DNA from: Gemmatimonadales bacterium
Lineage (GTDB): Bacteria; Gemmatimonadota; Gemmatimonadetes; Gemmatimonadales; GWC2-71-9
Direction: 5' to 3'
Assembly: GCA_036279355.1 (NCBI GenBank)
Contig: DASUJH010000020.1
Location: forward strand, 1 to 64,000
DNA length: 64,000 bases
The stretch's first letter is position 1. Every line of letters starts with the position of its first letter. The position numbers and the translations under genes were made by a program. The notes beneath the pieces were generated by a model that did not search any database, was not told the DNA's origin, and was given only the letters and a program-made list of their open reading frames with translations. This document shows, one piece after another, positions 1 through 8,137 of the stretch.

Positions 1-103
1 CGCCGGCGTGATTCTGCGCGGGCGTCTGCGCCGCCGCGCGCGCGGCCATCGGGCCCACACCCGCGGCGAGCGCGAGCGCGCACGCAAGCTTCCGAAACCC
101 CAT
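1..103 (-). CDS. Exported protein, N-terminal fragment
   Basis: Only the first 34 or so codons lie in the window; the gene runs off the left edge. The ATG at 103 opens a typical signal peptide: basic MGFRK, an Ala/Leu hydrophobic core and an Ala-rich cleavage region ending near AAAQTP. It sits 68 bp downstream of the TetR gene on the same strand, so it is probably in the regulator's operon. An outer-membrane factor or other part of a regulated efflux system would fit that context, but the visible part cannot identify the family. Confidence 0.6.
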   Translation of the reverse strand, partial: MGFRKLACALALAAGVGPMAARAAAQTPAQNHAG

Positions 104-171
104 GATGCCGGCCAAGGTGCCACCGCGCCCCGCGCCCAGGACGTGCGGCCGCTCACATCGAGCGCGGTCCC

Positions 172-750
172 TCATCGCTTTGCCTTGCGTTCGAGACCGG
201 CCGCGCGGCGCAGCACGCTCACATATCCGCGGACCGTGTCCTCTGCCGGCTCGACATCGGGAAAGAGATCGCGCCAGAGCGCGTTCGAGAGCAGCGCGCC
301 CACCAGCATCCCGGACGCTGGAAGGACATCGAGATCTGCGCGCACCTCGCCCTGCGACTTGAGCGTCTCGAGAAACCGCGCGAGCTGCCGGTATTCCTCG
401 TTGGCGTCCTGGCAGAAGGTCGGCGCGATCTCGGGGCGCTCGACCGAATCGCCCATCAGGCGGCGGATGAGGTTTCGATGCTGGTAGAAGCGGTGGAAGG
501 CGGCGAGCGCCCAACGCTCGAGCTCTCCGCTCGGGTCAGGCGCCGCCGAATCGAGCATCGGCCGGCTCCGCAGGTTGGCCGAGGAGAGCGCCTCGCGGAT
601 GAGCGCCTCCTTGGTGCCGAAGTGCCGAAAGAGCGTGACCTCGTTGACCTCGGCCTCCTGCGCGATGCGGCGGGTGGTGGTGCCGTGGTACCCCGCCTCC
701 GCGAAAATGCGGGCGGTGACCTCGAGCAGTCGGTCATGGGTGTCTGCCAT
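172..750 (-). CDS. TetR/AcrR family transcriptional regulator
   Basis: A 192-residue protein with an N-terminal TetR helix-turn-helix (about residues 8-55: ARIFAEAGYHGTTTRRIA, then EVTLFRHFGTKEAL) followed by an all-helical ligand domain. Family members are dimeric repressors released by small molecules, usually controlling efflux genes. The ATG at 750 is fixed by the adjacent promoter: a -10 element ends only 7 nt upstream and no ribosome binding site is visible, so the mRNA is probably leaderless. An inverted repeat over the -10 suggests autorepression. The gene downstream on the same strand encodes an exported protein. Confidence 0.9.
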   Translation of the reverse strand: MADTHDRLLEVTARIFAEAGYHGTTTRRIAQEAEVNEVTLFRHFGTKEALIREALSSANLRSRPMLDSAAPDPSGELERWALAAFHRFYQHRNLIRRLMGDSVERPEIAPTFCQDANEEYRQLARFLETLKSQGEVRADLDVLPASGMLVGALLSNALWRDLFPDVEPAEDTVRGYVSVLRRAAGLERKAKR

Positions 751-754
751 GCAA

Positions 755-785
755 GCAAGTATCCACTTGCATCAGGCGCTGTCAA
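755..785 (-). promoter_or_regulatory. tetR promoter with overlapping operator
   Basis: On the minus strand a perfect -35 TTGACA (785-780) is followed after 16 nt by GATACT (763-758). A perfect 6-bp inverted repeat, GCAAGT-ATCC-ACTTGC (755-770), covers the -10. The expected transcription start lies at or within 1-2 nt of the tetR ATG. The architecture is typical of a self-repressing TetR promoter; the operator assignment is an inference. Confidence 0.65.
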
Positions 786-854
786 CCTCGGGGCTGTCCT
801 CCGCTCGGTAACGCTTGTTCGCCCGCGGGTGCCCGTCGGCGCCGATTCCCCCGA

Positions 855-1241
855 TCATTGGCCGGCAGGCGGTTGCCAGAGTTCTACCTTGTTTCCCTCC
901 GGATCGATGACCCAGGCAAACTTGCCGTACTCGGAATCGTCGATCTTCTCGAGCACGTTGCAACCCTCTTCGCGTAAGACTTTGACGAGGGCGTGGAGAT
1001 CGTCAACCCGGTAATTGACCATGAACGGTGCAGTGCTGGGCGCAAACTGGTCGCTTTGCGCCGAAGCAATGGACCAGGCGGTTGTTCCGGCAACCGGCTT
1101 GCCTTCCCCATCGGTCCAGGTAAAGGCCGCGCCGCCCCAAGATTGGACATCGATTCCGAGGTGCCGCTTGTACCAAGCCTGGAGTGCCGGAGCGTCTTTG
1201 GCTTTGAAGAAGATGCCGCCAATGCCGGTGACTCGCTTCAT
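855..1241 (-). CDS. VOC (glyoxalase/bleomycin-resistance) family protein
   Basis: A 128-residue single-unit VOC protein. It begins MKRVTGIGGIFFKAKD, followed by AWYKRHLGI, and ends with the family hallmark DPEGNKVELWQP. Family members are metal-dependent dioxygenases, lyases or isomerases, or antibiotic-binding proteins; the substrate cannot be told. The ATG overlaps the stop of the upstream BNR-repeat gene (TCAT at 1238-1241), so translation is coupled to that gene. It is the last gene of the cluster before a 100-bp gap to tetR. Confidence 0.85.
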   Translation of the reverse strand: MKRVTGIGGIFFKAKDAPALQAWYKRHLGIDVQSWGGAAFTWTDGEGKPVAGTTAWSIASAQSDQFAPSTAPFMVNYRVDDLHALVKVLREEGCNVLEKIDDSEYGKFAWVIDPEGNKVELWQPPAGQ

Positions 1242-4200
1242 AGGAGCTCCGAGGAGGGGTGGTCGGGCATCTCAATTGGCTCCAGCTTGAGGCGGCCAAG
1301 CTCCGCGTTGACGGCCGGAACGCCGCGATTCAGCTCAGCGGTGAATCGCGCGAGCCAACCATCCAGCTCGGCCGAGAGCTTCTCGAAGACCGCGTACGAC
1401 TGCGCCGTCGGTTTCGCCTCCGTGCTCGCAACCACCCCGGCCAGTGCGGCGATCTCGTTGTTGAGCCGGATCGGATAGTTGAGCGGATCCTGCGAGCTTC
1501 GGTTCTTCACTTGGTAAAGCGCGGCTTCGATGGTGTCGAGCCGGGCGACGAACGGCCGCGCCACGCGTGCGAGCCCGGCGGCACTGCCCGTGGGCGCCCT
1601 GTGCTCCCGGTCTTCGAGCGCCGCGCGCACACGGCGAATGTTGCGCACCGCCTCGTTCGCCGCCGAGGTCCGGTCGCGGATCTTGATAAGGAGCGCGTAC
1701 TGCTCGGCCAGATCGGCCGGCGTCGCGCTGGTGCGCGGGTCCTTGAGGACGGCAAACGTATCCGTGGACTGCGCACCCCCGACGCTCATGCGCACGCTGT
1801 ACCGCCCGGGCGGCACGACTGGCCCGCGGAGCGTGCCCGCCCAGAAGACGAGGCTGTCGAAGCCCACCGCATCCGGCGCGCGCAGGTCCCACACGAATCG
1901 ATTGAGCCCGGCCTTGTTCCCCACGCGGGGCGGACGCGGCGCCGTGGGCGGGCCCTCACCTTCCTCCGGCTCCTCGCCCTCCCGTCGGGCCAGCTCTTCG
2001 CCGCTCGCGCGCGAAACGCCGAGCCGCTCCAGGCTATCGACCCGCGATTCGAACGCGAGGCTGTCGGCGGCGGTGAGGCTGTCGGGATCGCTCGTGAAGC
2101 GCCGCACCAGCGCGCCGGCTGAATCGAAGAATTGAAGGGTGACGTGCTCCCGCGGCTTGGACAGCGAGTACCAGACAACCGCCCCGCTCGGCGGATTCGC
2201 TCCGCTGCCCGGTTCCGCGCGGCCCCACTGAATCCGGTAGGCGTCGCGCGGGCGATAAAGATGCGCCACGCCGCTCCCGGCCGCCCCTGAGTCCGTCGTG
2301 AATTGGCGGAGCATCGAGAGATCGTCGAGAATCCAGAACCCGCGCCCGTGGGTCGCCGCGACGAGATCGCCGCTCTTCACCGCGAGGTCGTGCACCGGCA
2401 CCGGCGGCAGGTTCCGTTGGAGCGAGCGCCAGTGCGCGCCGCCGTCGAACGACACCATCACGCCGCGCTCGGTGCCCGCGTAGAGCAGATCGGCACGCGC
2501 GGGGTCCTCCCGCACCACGCGCACGAACGCGGGCGGCTCGAGACCGGCGTCGATGCGCCGCCAGGTGGCGCCATAGTCGTCGGTGCGCCAGCCGTAGGCG
2601 CGGAGATCGTCGAGCTGATACCGGTTGGCCGCCACGAACGCGGTGCCCGGCGCGTGCGGCGACGCCTCGATCATCGACACCCGCGTGAATGGCGCCATGT
2701 CCGTCGGCGTGACGTTGGTCCAGCTCCCGCCGCCATCGCGCGAGAGGTACACCAGCCCGTCGTCCGAGCCGGTCCACAGCACTCCGCGCGTCTTGGGCGA
2801 CTCCGCGATCGTGAAGATCGTGCCGTAGTACTCCACGCTCGTCTGGTCCTTGGTGATCGGTCCACCCGAGGGCCCGAGCGTCTTGGGATCGTGCCGCGTG
2901 AGATCGGGGCTGATCACGTCCCAATGCTCGCCTTCATCGGTCGAGCGGAAGAGCACGTTGGCGCCGGCGTACAGCGTCTTCGGATCGTCGGGCGACACCA
3001 GGATCGGGTACGTCCATTGGAATCGGTAGCGGATGTCTGCCGCCGAGTGGCCCATCGGATTCCGCGGCCACGGATTTACGTCGCGCATGAGACCGGTGCG
3101 TGCGTCGCGCCGCGTGAGATACCCGCCGTAGCTTCCGGCGTACATGATATCCGGCTCATCGGGCCGGGTCACGACGTAGCCCGACTCGCCGCCGCCCGCG
3201 TCGTACCATTCGCCGATGCCGATGCCGTCCTCCGAGCGGCTGGGCCCGCACAGTGTCGTGTTGTCCTGCTGCGCGCCGCAGACTCGATAGGGAAAGTGCG
3301 TCGTGGTCGAGACGTGATAGAACTGGCCGGTCGCGTACGCCTGCGGCGTCCAGCCGTGCCCGCCGTCGCGCGAGACGGTGGCACCGCCGTCGTCGCCCTC
3401 GACCATCCGCATCGGGTCGTCCGGCGCGATCCACAGCGCGTGACTGTCACCGTGCGGCGCGCGCACGGCCTTGAACGTCCGCCCACCGTCGGTCGATCGC
3501 TGCATCCGCACGTTGTTCACGTAGACCGTATTGGTGTCGCGCGGGTCGGCGGTGATGCGGGTGTAGTACCAGGCGCGCTGGCGCAGCTTGCGCTCGGAGT
3601 TCACCCGCCGCCAGTGGTCGCCCGCGTCGTCCGACACGAACACGCCACCCGAGTCCGCCTCGACGATGGCCCACACGCGCGACGGCTTGGCCGGCGACAC
3701 CGCGAGCCCGATGTTGCCGATGATGCCGCGCGGAAGACCCGGATTCCGCGTCAGCTCCTTCCACGTTGTGCCGCCGTCCGTCGATTTGAAAATCCCGCTT
3801 CCGGCACCCCCGCTCACCAGCTTCCACGGCATGCGGCCGGCCTGCCAGAACGCGGCGTAGAGCGTGGCGGGGTCGGAGGGATCGAAGGCGAGATCGATCG
3901 CTCCGGTCGAGTCGTTGCGGAAGAGAATCTTCTTCCAGGTGACGCCGCCGTCCGTGCTGCGGTAGATGCCGCGCTCCAAGTTCGGCGCCCACACGTGCCC
4001 GAGCGCCGCCACGTACACCACGTCCGGATTCTTGGGATGCACCAGCACCCGCGAGATCTGCCGCGTCTCGGCCAGGCCGAGATAGCGCCAGGTCTTGCCT
4101 CCGTCGTCGGTGCGGTAGACGCCGTCGCCGTGGGAGACGTTGCCGCGGATGTCGAACTCGCCGGTACCGACGTACACGATGTCCGGCTTCGATTCGCTCA

Positions 4201-4525
4201 CCGCGACCGCGCCGATCGTCCCGCCGAAGTAGCCGTCGGACACCGCATGCCAATTGAGGCCGCCGTCGGTCGTCTTGAACACGCCGCCGCCCGTCGTGCC
4301 CATGTAGTACTCGTTGGGCCGCGCGGCCGATCCGGCCACGGCCACCGAGCGGCCGCCCCGGTACGGGCCGATCTCGCGCCAGGTGAGCGCCGCGAACGCG
4401 CCGGTATCGCTCGACGCTCGGGGGTCGAGCTTCGGCGCCTGCGCCACCGCCGTGGTCGCGAGCAGCCCGACGGCAGCGGCAATCGTTGCCGAGGTACGAG
4501 CAACCCGACCGATGTCACCCCGCAT
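1238..4525 (-). CDS. Exported giant Asp-box (BNR/VPS10-like) repeat protein
   Basis: A 1095-residue secreted protein. The first two thirds is a beta-propeller built from about eleven Asp-box repeats of the form S/T-x-D-x-G-x-x-W (for example KTTDGGLNW, RSTDGGVTW, LSRDGGGSW), as in sortilin/VPS10 and sialidase-like propellers. The C-terminal third is a charged region plus a beta-sandwich-like stretch (RFVWDLRAPDAVGFD, then PPGRYSVRM). The ATG at 4525 is chosen because GGGAGA lies 5-6 nt upstream and it starts directly on a signal peptide; a TTG six codons earlier is less likely. Sialidase or glycosidase activity is often annotated for this family but is not shown by the sequence; a binding or protease-accessory role is equally possible. 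Confidence 0.85.
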   Translation of the reverse strand: MRGDIGRVARTSATIAAAVGLLATTAVAQAPKLDPRASSDTGAFAALTWREIGPYRGGRSVAVAGSAARPNEYYMGTTGGGVFKTTDGGLNWHAVSDGYFGGTIGAVAVSESKPDIVYVGTGEFDIRGNVSHGDGVYRTDDGGKTWRYLGLAETRQISRVLVHPKNPDVVYVAALGHVWAPNLERGIYRSTDGGVTWKKILFRNDSTGAIDLAFDPSDPATLYAAFWQAGRMPWKLVSGGAGSGIFKSTDGGTTWKELTRNPGLPRGIIGNIGLAVSPAKPSRVWAIVEADSGGVFVSDDAGDHWRRVNSERKLRQRAWYYTRITADPRDTNTVYVNNVRMQRSTDGGRTFKAVRAPHGDSHALWIAPDDPMRMVEGDDGGATVSRDGGHGWTPQAYATGQFYHVSTTTHFPYRVCGAQQDNTTLCGPSRSEDGIGIGEWYDAGGGESGYVVTRPDEPDIMYAGSYGGYLTRRDARTGLMRDVNPWPRNPMGHSAADIRYRFQWTYPILVSPDDPKTLYAGANVLFRSTDEGEHWDVISPDLTRHDPKTLGPSGGPITKDQTSVEYYGTIFTIAESPKTRGVLWTGSDDGLVYLSRDGGGSWTNVTPTDMAPFTRVSMIEASPHAPGTAFVAANRYQLDDLRAYGWRTDDYGATWRRIDAGLEPPAFVRVVREDPARADLLYAGTERGVMVSFDGGAHWRSLQRNLPPVPVHDLAVKSGDLVAATHGRGFWILDDLSMLRQFTTDSGAAGSGVAHLYRPRDAYRIQWGRAEPGSGANPPSGAVVWYSLSKPREHVTLQFFDSAGALVRRFTSDPDSLTAADSLAFESRVDSLERLGVSRASGEELARREGEEPEEGEGPPTAPRPPRVGNKAGLNRFVWDLRAPDAVGFDSLVFWAGTLRGPVVPPGRYSVRMSVGGAQSTDTFAVLKDPRTSATPADLAEQYALLIKIRDRTSAANEAVRNIRRVRAALEDREHRAPTGSAAGLARVARPFVARLDTIEAALYQVKNRSSQDPLNYPIRLNNEIAALAGVVASTEAKPTAQSYAVFEKLSAELDGWLARFTAELNRGVPAVNAELGRLKLEPIEMPDHPSSELL

Positions 4526-4539
4526 GCATGTCTCCCGGA

Positions 4540-6501
4540 TCAAGGTTCAGCCGGATCTGTGGCCTCGAGCGCTTCCATTGCGGCGCCCGCGGCGGCCCAG
4601 CGTTCGAGCGCCGCATCGAGCGCCTGCCGTGCGCGCGCCAGCTCGGCCGAGAGCGCGCCGGCGCGCTCCCGCGCATCGGGCGCCGTGTAGTCGGCCGGCT
4701 CGTCAAGCCGCGCAGCCAGCTCGGCCACGCGCCCTTCCGCCGCGTGGGCCGCGGCTTCGGCCTCCGCCAGCTCGCGGCGCCCCGCGCGCAGGGAAGAGCG
4801 CCGTCCGCGGCGCTCCGCATCGGCCGCGCGGCGGCTCTCCTTGTCGCGCACGCGCCGCCGTGCCGCCAGATCGGGCGGAGCATGACGGCGCTCCCCCCGC
4901 GGCGCCCCGCTCTCCTCCCACTCGGCGAATCCACCGCCGAAGTCGGTGATGCGCCCCTCGGCGAGGCGCCAGACGCGCGTCGTCACCGCGCGCAGCAGTT
5001 CCCGGTCGTGGCTCACGAGTATGATGCTGCCGTCGTACGCCTCGATGGAGTCCTCCAGCGCCTCGATCGATTCGACGTCGAGATGATTGGTCGGCTCGTC
5101 GAGCAGAAGCAGGTGCGCGCTCTCGAGCATGAGCATCGCCAGCGCGAGCCGCGCACGCTCGCCGCCCGAGAGCGTCCCAGCCACGCGCAGCACCTCGTCG
5201 CCCGAGAAGCCGAACCGGCCGAGGTGGTCCTGTACGGCGCCGCGACCCCAGTGGGGGCGCAGTCCGGCGATGACGTCGTACAGCGTGAGCTCGGTCGGCA
5301 CCTGGGTGAGATCCTGGCGATAGTACGCGACCGCGAGCGACGGCGGCACCCGCACCATGCCCGCCTCCGGCTGTCGCTCGCCCGCGATCGCGTGCAGCAG
5401 CGTCGACTTGCCGGCGCCGTTCGGACCGATGAGGCCCACCACTTCGCCGCGGCGTATCGTGGCGGTGAAATCCTCGAGCAGCGTGCGCCCGGCCGCCTCG
5501 AGCCGCAGACGCTCGGCCACGAGCACCTGATCTCCGCCGCGGCCGGGCGTCGAAAGCCGGAGCGCCATCGCGCCCTCGTCGCCCGGCGGCGCGCTCAGCC
5601 GCTCGACCCGCGCGAGCCGCCGGCGCCGTCCCTTTGCCTGCCGGCTGTTCTGCCCCGCGATGTTGCGGCGGATGTACTCCTCCTCCGCCGCGATCGCGAG
5701 CCGCTGCTGCTCGAACGTCCGCTGCTCGGCGAGGCGGCGCTCGCCGTGTTGGTGCATGAAGCCGGACCAGCCGGCCGCGTATGGTGTCGCTGTCCCGCCC
5801 TCGACGTGCAGCACGTGATCGACCACGCGCTCGAGGAAGGCGCGGTCGTGGCTCACCACGAGGCTGGTGCCCCCGAAGCCGAGGAGGTACTGCTCGAGCC
5901 ACGCGGTGGTCTCGAGATCGAGGTGGTTGGTCGGCTCGTCGAGCAGGAGCAGATCCGGCGCGGCGACGAGCTGGGCCGCAAGGCCGAGCCGCCCCCGCTC
6001 GCCGCCGCTCAACCCGGCGATGCCGCGCGTGCGCGCCTCCGCTGGATCGAACCCGAGCCCGTGCAGCACCGCATCGACGCGCGCGGCCACGCGGTAGCCG
6101 TCCTCGCGCTGGAAGCGTTCCAGCTGGTGGCCGTACCGCTCGAGCAGCTCCGGAGGGCAGCGCTCGCCGAGCGCGGCGATCCGGTCCGCCAGCTCGGCCA
6201 GCTCGCGCTCCCGCGCAAGCAGGCCCGCGACCGGCGCCGCAGCCACCTCCCACGGCGACGCGAATTCGGTGAATTCCCGGTGCTGGTCTAGCAGCCCCAC
6301 CCTGAGCGCCGCCGCCCGCGACACCACCCCGCGCGTGGGCGCAAGCTCGCCCTCGATGAGGCGGAACAGCGTCGTCTTGCCCGTTCCGTTCCGGCCTACC
6401 ACGCCCCAGCGGTCCCCGCGCGCCACGGTAAACGTGACCTCGCGCACGAGCGGCACGCCGGCAAAGGCGATGGTGATATCGGCGAAGGAGAGGACGGTCA
6501 T
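4540..6501 (-). CDS. ABC-F family ATPase (ribosome-associated)
   Basis: A 653-residue cytosolic protein with two ABC ATPase domains and no membrane segments: Walker A GRNGTGKTT and GPNGAGKST, signatures LSGGERGR and LSGGERAR, both followed by LLLLDEPTNHLD. The linker between domains is Arg/Lys-rich (SRQAKGRRRRLARVERL) and a charged coiled-coil tail follows. This is the ABC-F layout, whose members act on the ribosome (EttA/Uup types) or give antibiotic protection. The ATG at 6501 overlaps the stop of the LeuA-family gene (ATGA) and begins MTVLSFADITIAF, which aligns with family N termini. Confidence 0.92.
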   Translation of the reverse strand: MTVLSFADITIAFAGVPLVREVTFTVARGDRWGVVGRNGTGKTTLFRLIEGELAPTRGVVSRAAALRVGLLDQHREFTEFASPWEVAAAPVAGLLARERELAELADRIAALGERCPPELLERYGHQLERFQREDGYRVAARVDAVLHGLGFDPAEARTRGIAGLSGGERGRLGLAAQLVAAPDLLLLDEPTNHLDLETTAWLEQYLLGFGGTSLVVSHDRAFLERVVDHVLHVEGGTATPYAAGWSGFMHQHGERRLAEQRTFEQQRLAIAAEEEYIRRNIAGQNSRQAKGRRRRLARVERLSAPPGDEGAMALRLSTPGRGGDQVLVAERLRLEAAGRTLLEDFTATIRRGEVVGLIGPNGAGKSTLLHAIAGERQPEAGMVRVPPSLAVAYYRQDLTQVPTELTLYDVIAGLRPHWGRGAVQDHLGRFGFSGDEVLRVAGTLSGGERARLALAMLMLESAHLLLLDEPTNHLDVESIEALEDSIEAYDGSIILVSHDRELLRAVTTRVWRLAEGRITDFGGGFAEWEESGAPRGERRHAPPDLAARRRVRDKESRRAADAERRGRRSSLRAGRRELAEAEAAAHAAEGRVAELAARLDEPADYTAPDARERAGALSAELARARQALDAALERWAAAGAAMEALEATDPAEP

Positions 6502-7739
6502 GCGGGCGCTGCGTCGCGCGCCCCGAGCACGCGCTGCACCGCGGCCTCGCACTCCGCGTCCGCCAGCGCATGATCCGCGGCCTTGGCCGCCGCGAGCAGC
6601 GCCGCGATGAGCGCCGAGTCCCCCGCGTCGTAGCCGTGCATGGCGAGCCAGTGCCGCACGTTCGATTTGCCCGACATCGGCGAGATCGCGATCCGCTGCG
6701 CGAGCCCGAACTCGCGGGCCGGCAAGCTCGAGTAGAGCGCGTCGGCCAGCGCATCGTCCCCCCGCCCGAGCGCCTTGAGCACGGCCGCCGCGTGCACGCC
6801 GCTCGCCGTACGGAATGCATCGCCGCCCACCACCGGGTGGTTGGCCGGGATCGCGACCCCCATCGCACGCGCGGCAGTGATACAGTATTCGGGAAGCCGG
6901 GTGAGGTCACCGTATGTGCAACCGCGAAGCCCGAGATTGGCGAGCAGCAACTCCATCTCCGCGTTGCCCGCGCGCTCACCGGTGCCGAGCGCGGTGGCGT
7001 GCACCCGGTCCGCACCGGCGTCGATCGCCGCGAGGCAGTTTGCCAGCGCGAGTCCGCGATCGCGGTGCCCATGCCAGTCGATGCCTACCGGCTCAGGCGA
7101 GGGCGCCACGACCTCTTCCCGGACGAATTGCACCAGCCGCCGGACACCCTCCGGCGTGGCGGAGCCCGCGGTGTCCGCGAGGCAGATGCGCCGCGCGCCG
7201 CACTGGACGGCCGCACGCCCGAGGGTGCGGAGCGTGGCGGGTGCCGCGCGACTCGCGTCCTCCGCCACGAACATGACCGCGAGCCCCTGGCCCACCGCGA
7301 ACCGCACCGCCCGCTCGAGCGCGCCGACCATCCCGCCGAGCGTCCACCCCTCCGCCGCCATGCGCACGCCCGAAGTGCCGATGAACGCCGCCGCCTCGAG
7401 CGCCACGCCGGTCTCGGCCTGCACCGCCGCGATCGGCGCCAGGTCCGCCTCGAGCGTGCGAGCCGCGCAGTTGCCCGCGAGCGGCAAGCGCGCCCGCGCG
7501 ATTTCCGACGCGAGCAGCCGAGTCTGCGCGAGCATCCGCGGCCCCGCCGCCGGATATCCCAGCGTAACCGCGCCGATGCCGAGCTCAGCCATCAAGTGCA
7601 GCAGACGGAGCTTCAGGTCCGGGCCGGGATCGATTGCCGAGGGGCTCTGGAGACCGTCGCGGAGGGTTTCGTCGTTGAGCGCGGGGCACCGGACAGCCGC
7701 GGGCGACGGCGGTCGCTCGCCGTTCCAATCGTGGATCAG
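6498..7739 (-). CDS. 2-isopropylmalate synthase/HMG-CoA lyase family enzyme, non-standard start
   Basis: A TIM-barrel acyl-CoA aldolase of the LeuA/homocitrate synthase family. Metal and catalytic motifs are intact: DETLRDGLQ near the N terminus, DWHGHRDRG, and GTGERAGNAEM. It lacks the C-terminal regulatory domain of classical LeuA. The conserved DETLRDG motif lies upstream of the first ATG (7592-7590) and TTG (7595-7593). The frame stays open upstream to a stop near 7785 but has no ATG, GTG or TTG there. CTG at 7739-7737 (LIHDWNGE) or CTG at 7754-7752, which overlaps the PilZ stop as CTGA, are the candidate starts. Substrate specificity is unknown; no leuBCD genes are nearby. Its stop overlaps the ABC-F start. 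Confidence 0.8.
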   Translation of the reverse strand: MIHDWNGERPPSPAAVRCPALNDETLRDGLQSPSAIDPGPDLKLRLLHLMAELGIGAVTLGYPAAGPRMLAQTRLLASEIARARLPLAGNCAARTLEADLAPIAAVQAETGVALEAAAFIGTSGVRMAAEGWTLGGMVGALERAVRFAVGQGLAVMFVAEDASRAAPATLRTLGRAAVQCGARRICLADTAGSATPEGVRRLVQFVREEVVAPSPEPVGIDWHGHRDRGLALANCLAAIDAGADRVHATALGTGERAGNAEMELLLANLGLRGCTYGDLTRLPEYCITAARAMGVAIPANHPVVGGDAFRTASGVHAAAVLKALGRGDDALADALYSSLPAREFGLAQRIAISPMSGKSNVRHWLAMHGYDAGDSALIAALLAAAKAADHALADAECEAAVQRVLGARDAAPA

Positions 7740-7750
7740 GCTCTCGGGGT

Positions 7751-8074
7751 TCAGGATTCGGGGCGCTGAGCGTAGCGCAGCTCACCGAGGAGCGCGCGGG
7801 CAGGAATCCCCTCGCGGCTCAGGCGCAGCACCAGCTCGCCGGCGCCGGCGCGCACCACGATGCCCTCGACGCGCACCTTGGAATCACGCTGGAGCCACAC
7901 GGTGCCCTCGACGATCGAGCCGAGCAGCCAACGCTCGGGATCGCCGCAGCGGGCGCGCAGCCCGCGTTCGCCCAGGTCGATGATCTCGTAGGCCCGCTCG
8001 TCGATGACGAGCAACGGGCAGCTTTCGGAGGTGTACGGGAACCGCTCGCGCGAGCGGCGCTCGGGATTGGACAT
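7751..8074 (-). CDS. PilZ-domain protein
   Basis: A 107-residue single PilZ domain: the N-terminal arginine motif RSRER just after the start, then YEIIDLGERGLRARC where the second c-di-GMP motif (D/N-x-S-x-x-G) is present as D-L-G-E-R-G with Ser replaced by Gly. Binding of c-di-GMP is therefore plausible but not assured. The ATG at 8074 (MSNPERRSRE) is preferred to a GTG four codons upstream. A 9-bp stem sits 5 nt upstream of this ATG. The stop lies inside or against the start of the LeuA-family gene. Confidence 0.75.
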   Translation of the reverse strand: MSNPERRSRERFPYTSESCPLLVIDERAYEIIDLGERGLRARCGDPERWLLGSIVEGTVWLQRDSKVRVEGIVVRAGAGELVLRLSREGIPARALLGELRYAQRPES

Positions 8075-8079
8075 CGGTC

Positions 8080-8103
8080 GGCGCACCGGAAAATCGGTGC
8101 ACC
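8080..8103 (-). promoter_or_regulatory. Hairpin in front of the PilZ gene
   Basis: On the minus strand GGTGCACCG, a 6-nt loop ATTTTC and CGGTGCGCC form a 9-bp stem with one G-U pair, ending 5 nt before the PilZ ATG. It lies between dacB and the PilZ gene and could terminate dacB transcription or hide the PilZ ribosome binding region. No T-tract follows, so a simple terminator is unlikely. Confidence 0.4.
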
Positions 8104-8137
8104 CATACTGCGCCTATTCGCCCTCCGGCACAAGCGC

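Noticed and set aside
2303-6291. Long plus-strand open frames of about 600-800 codons
   Set aside because: They lie antisense to the BNR-repeat and ABC-F genes, have Arg/Ala-rich translations with no motifs, and arise from the high GC content.
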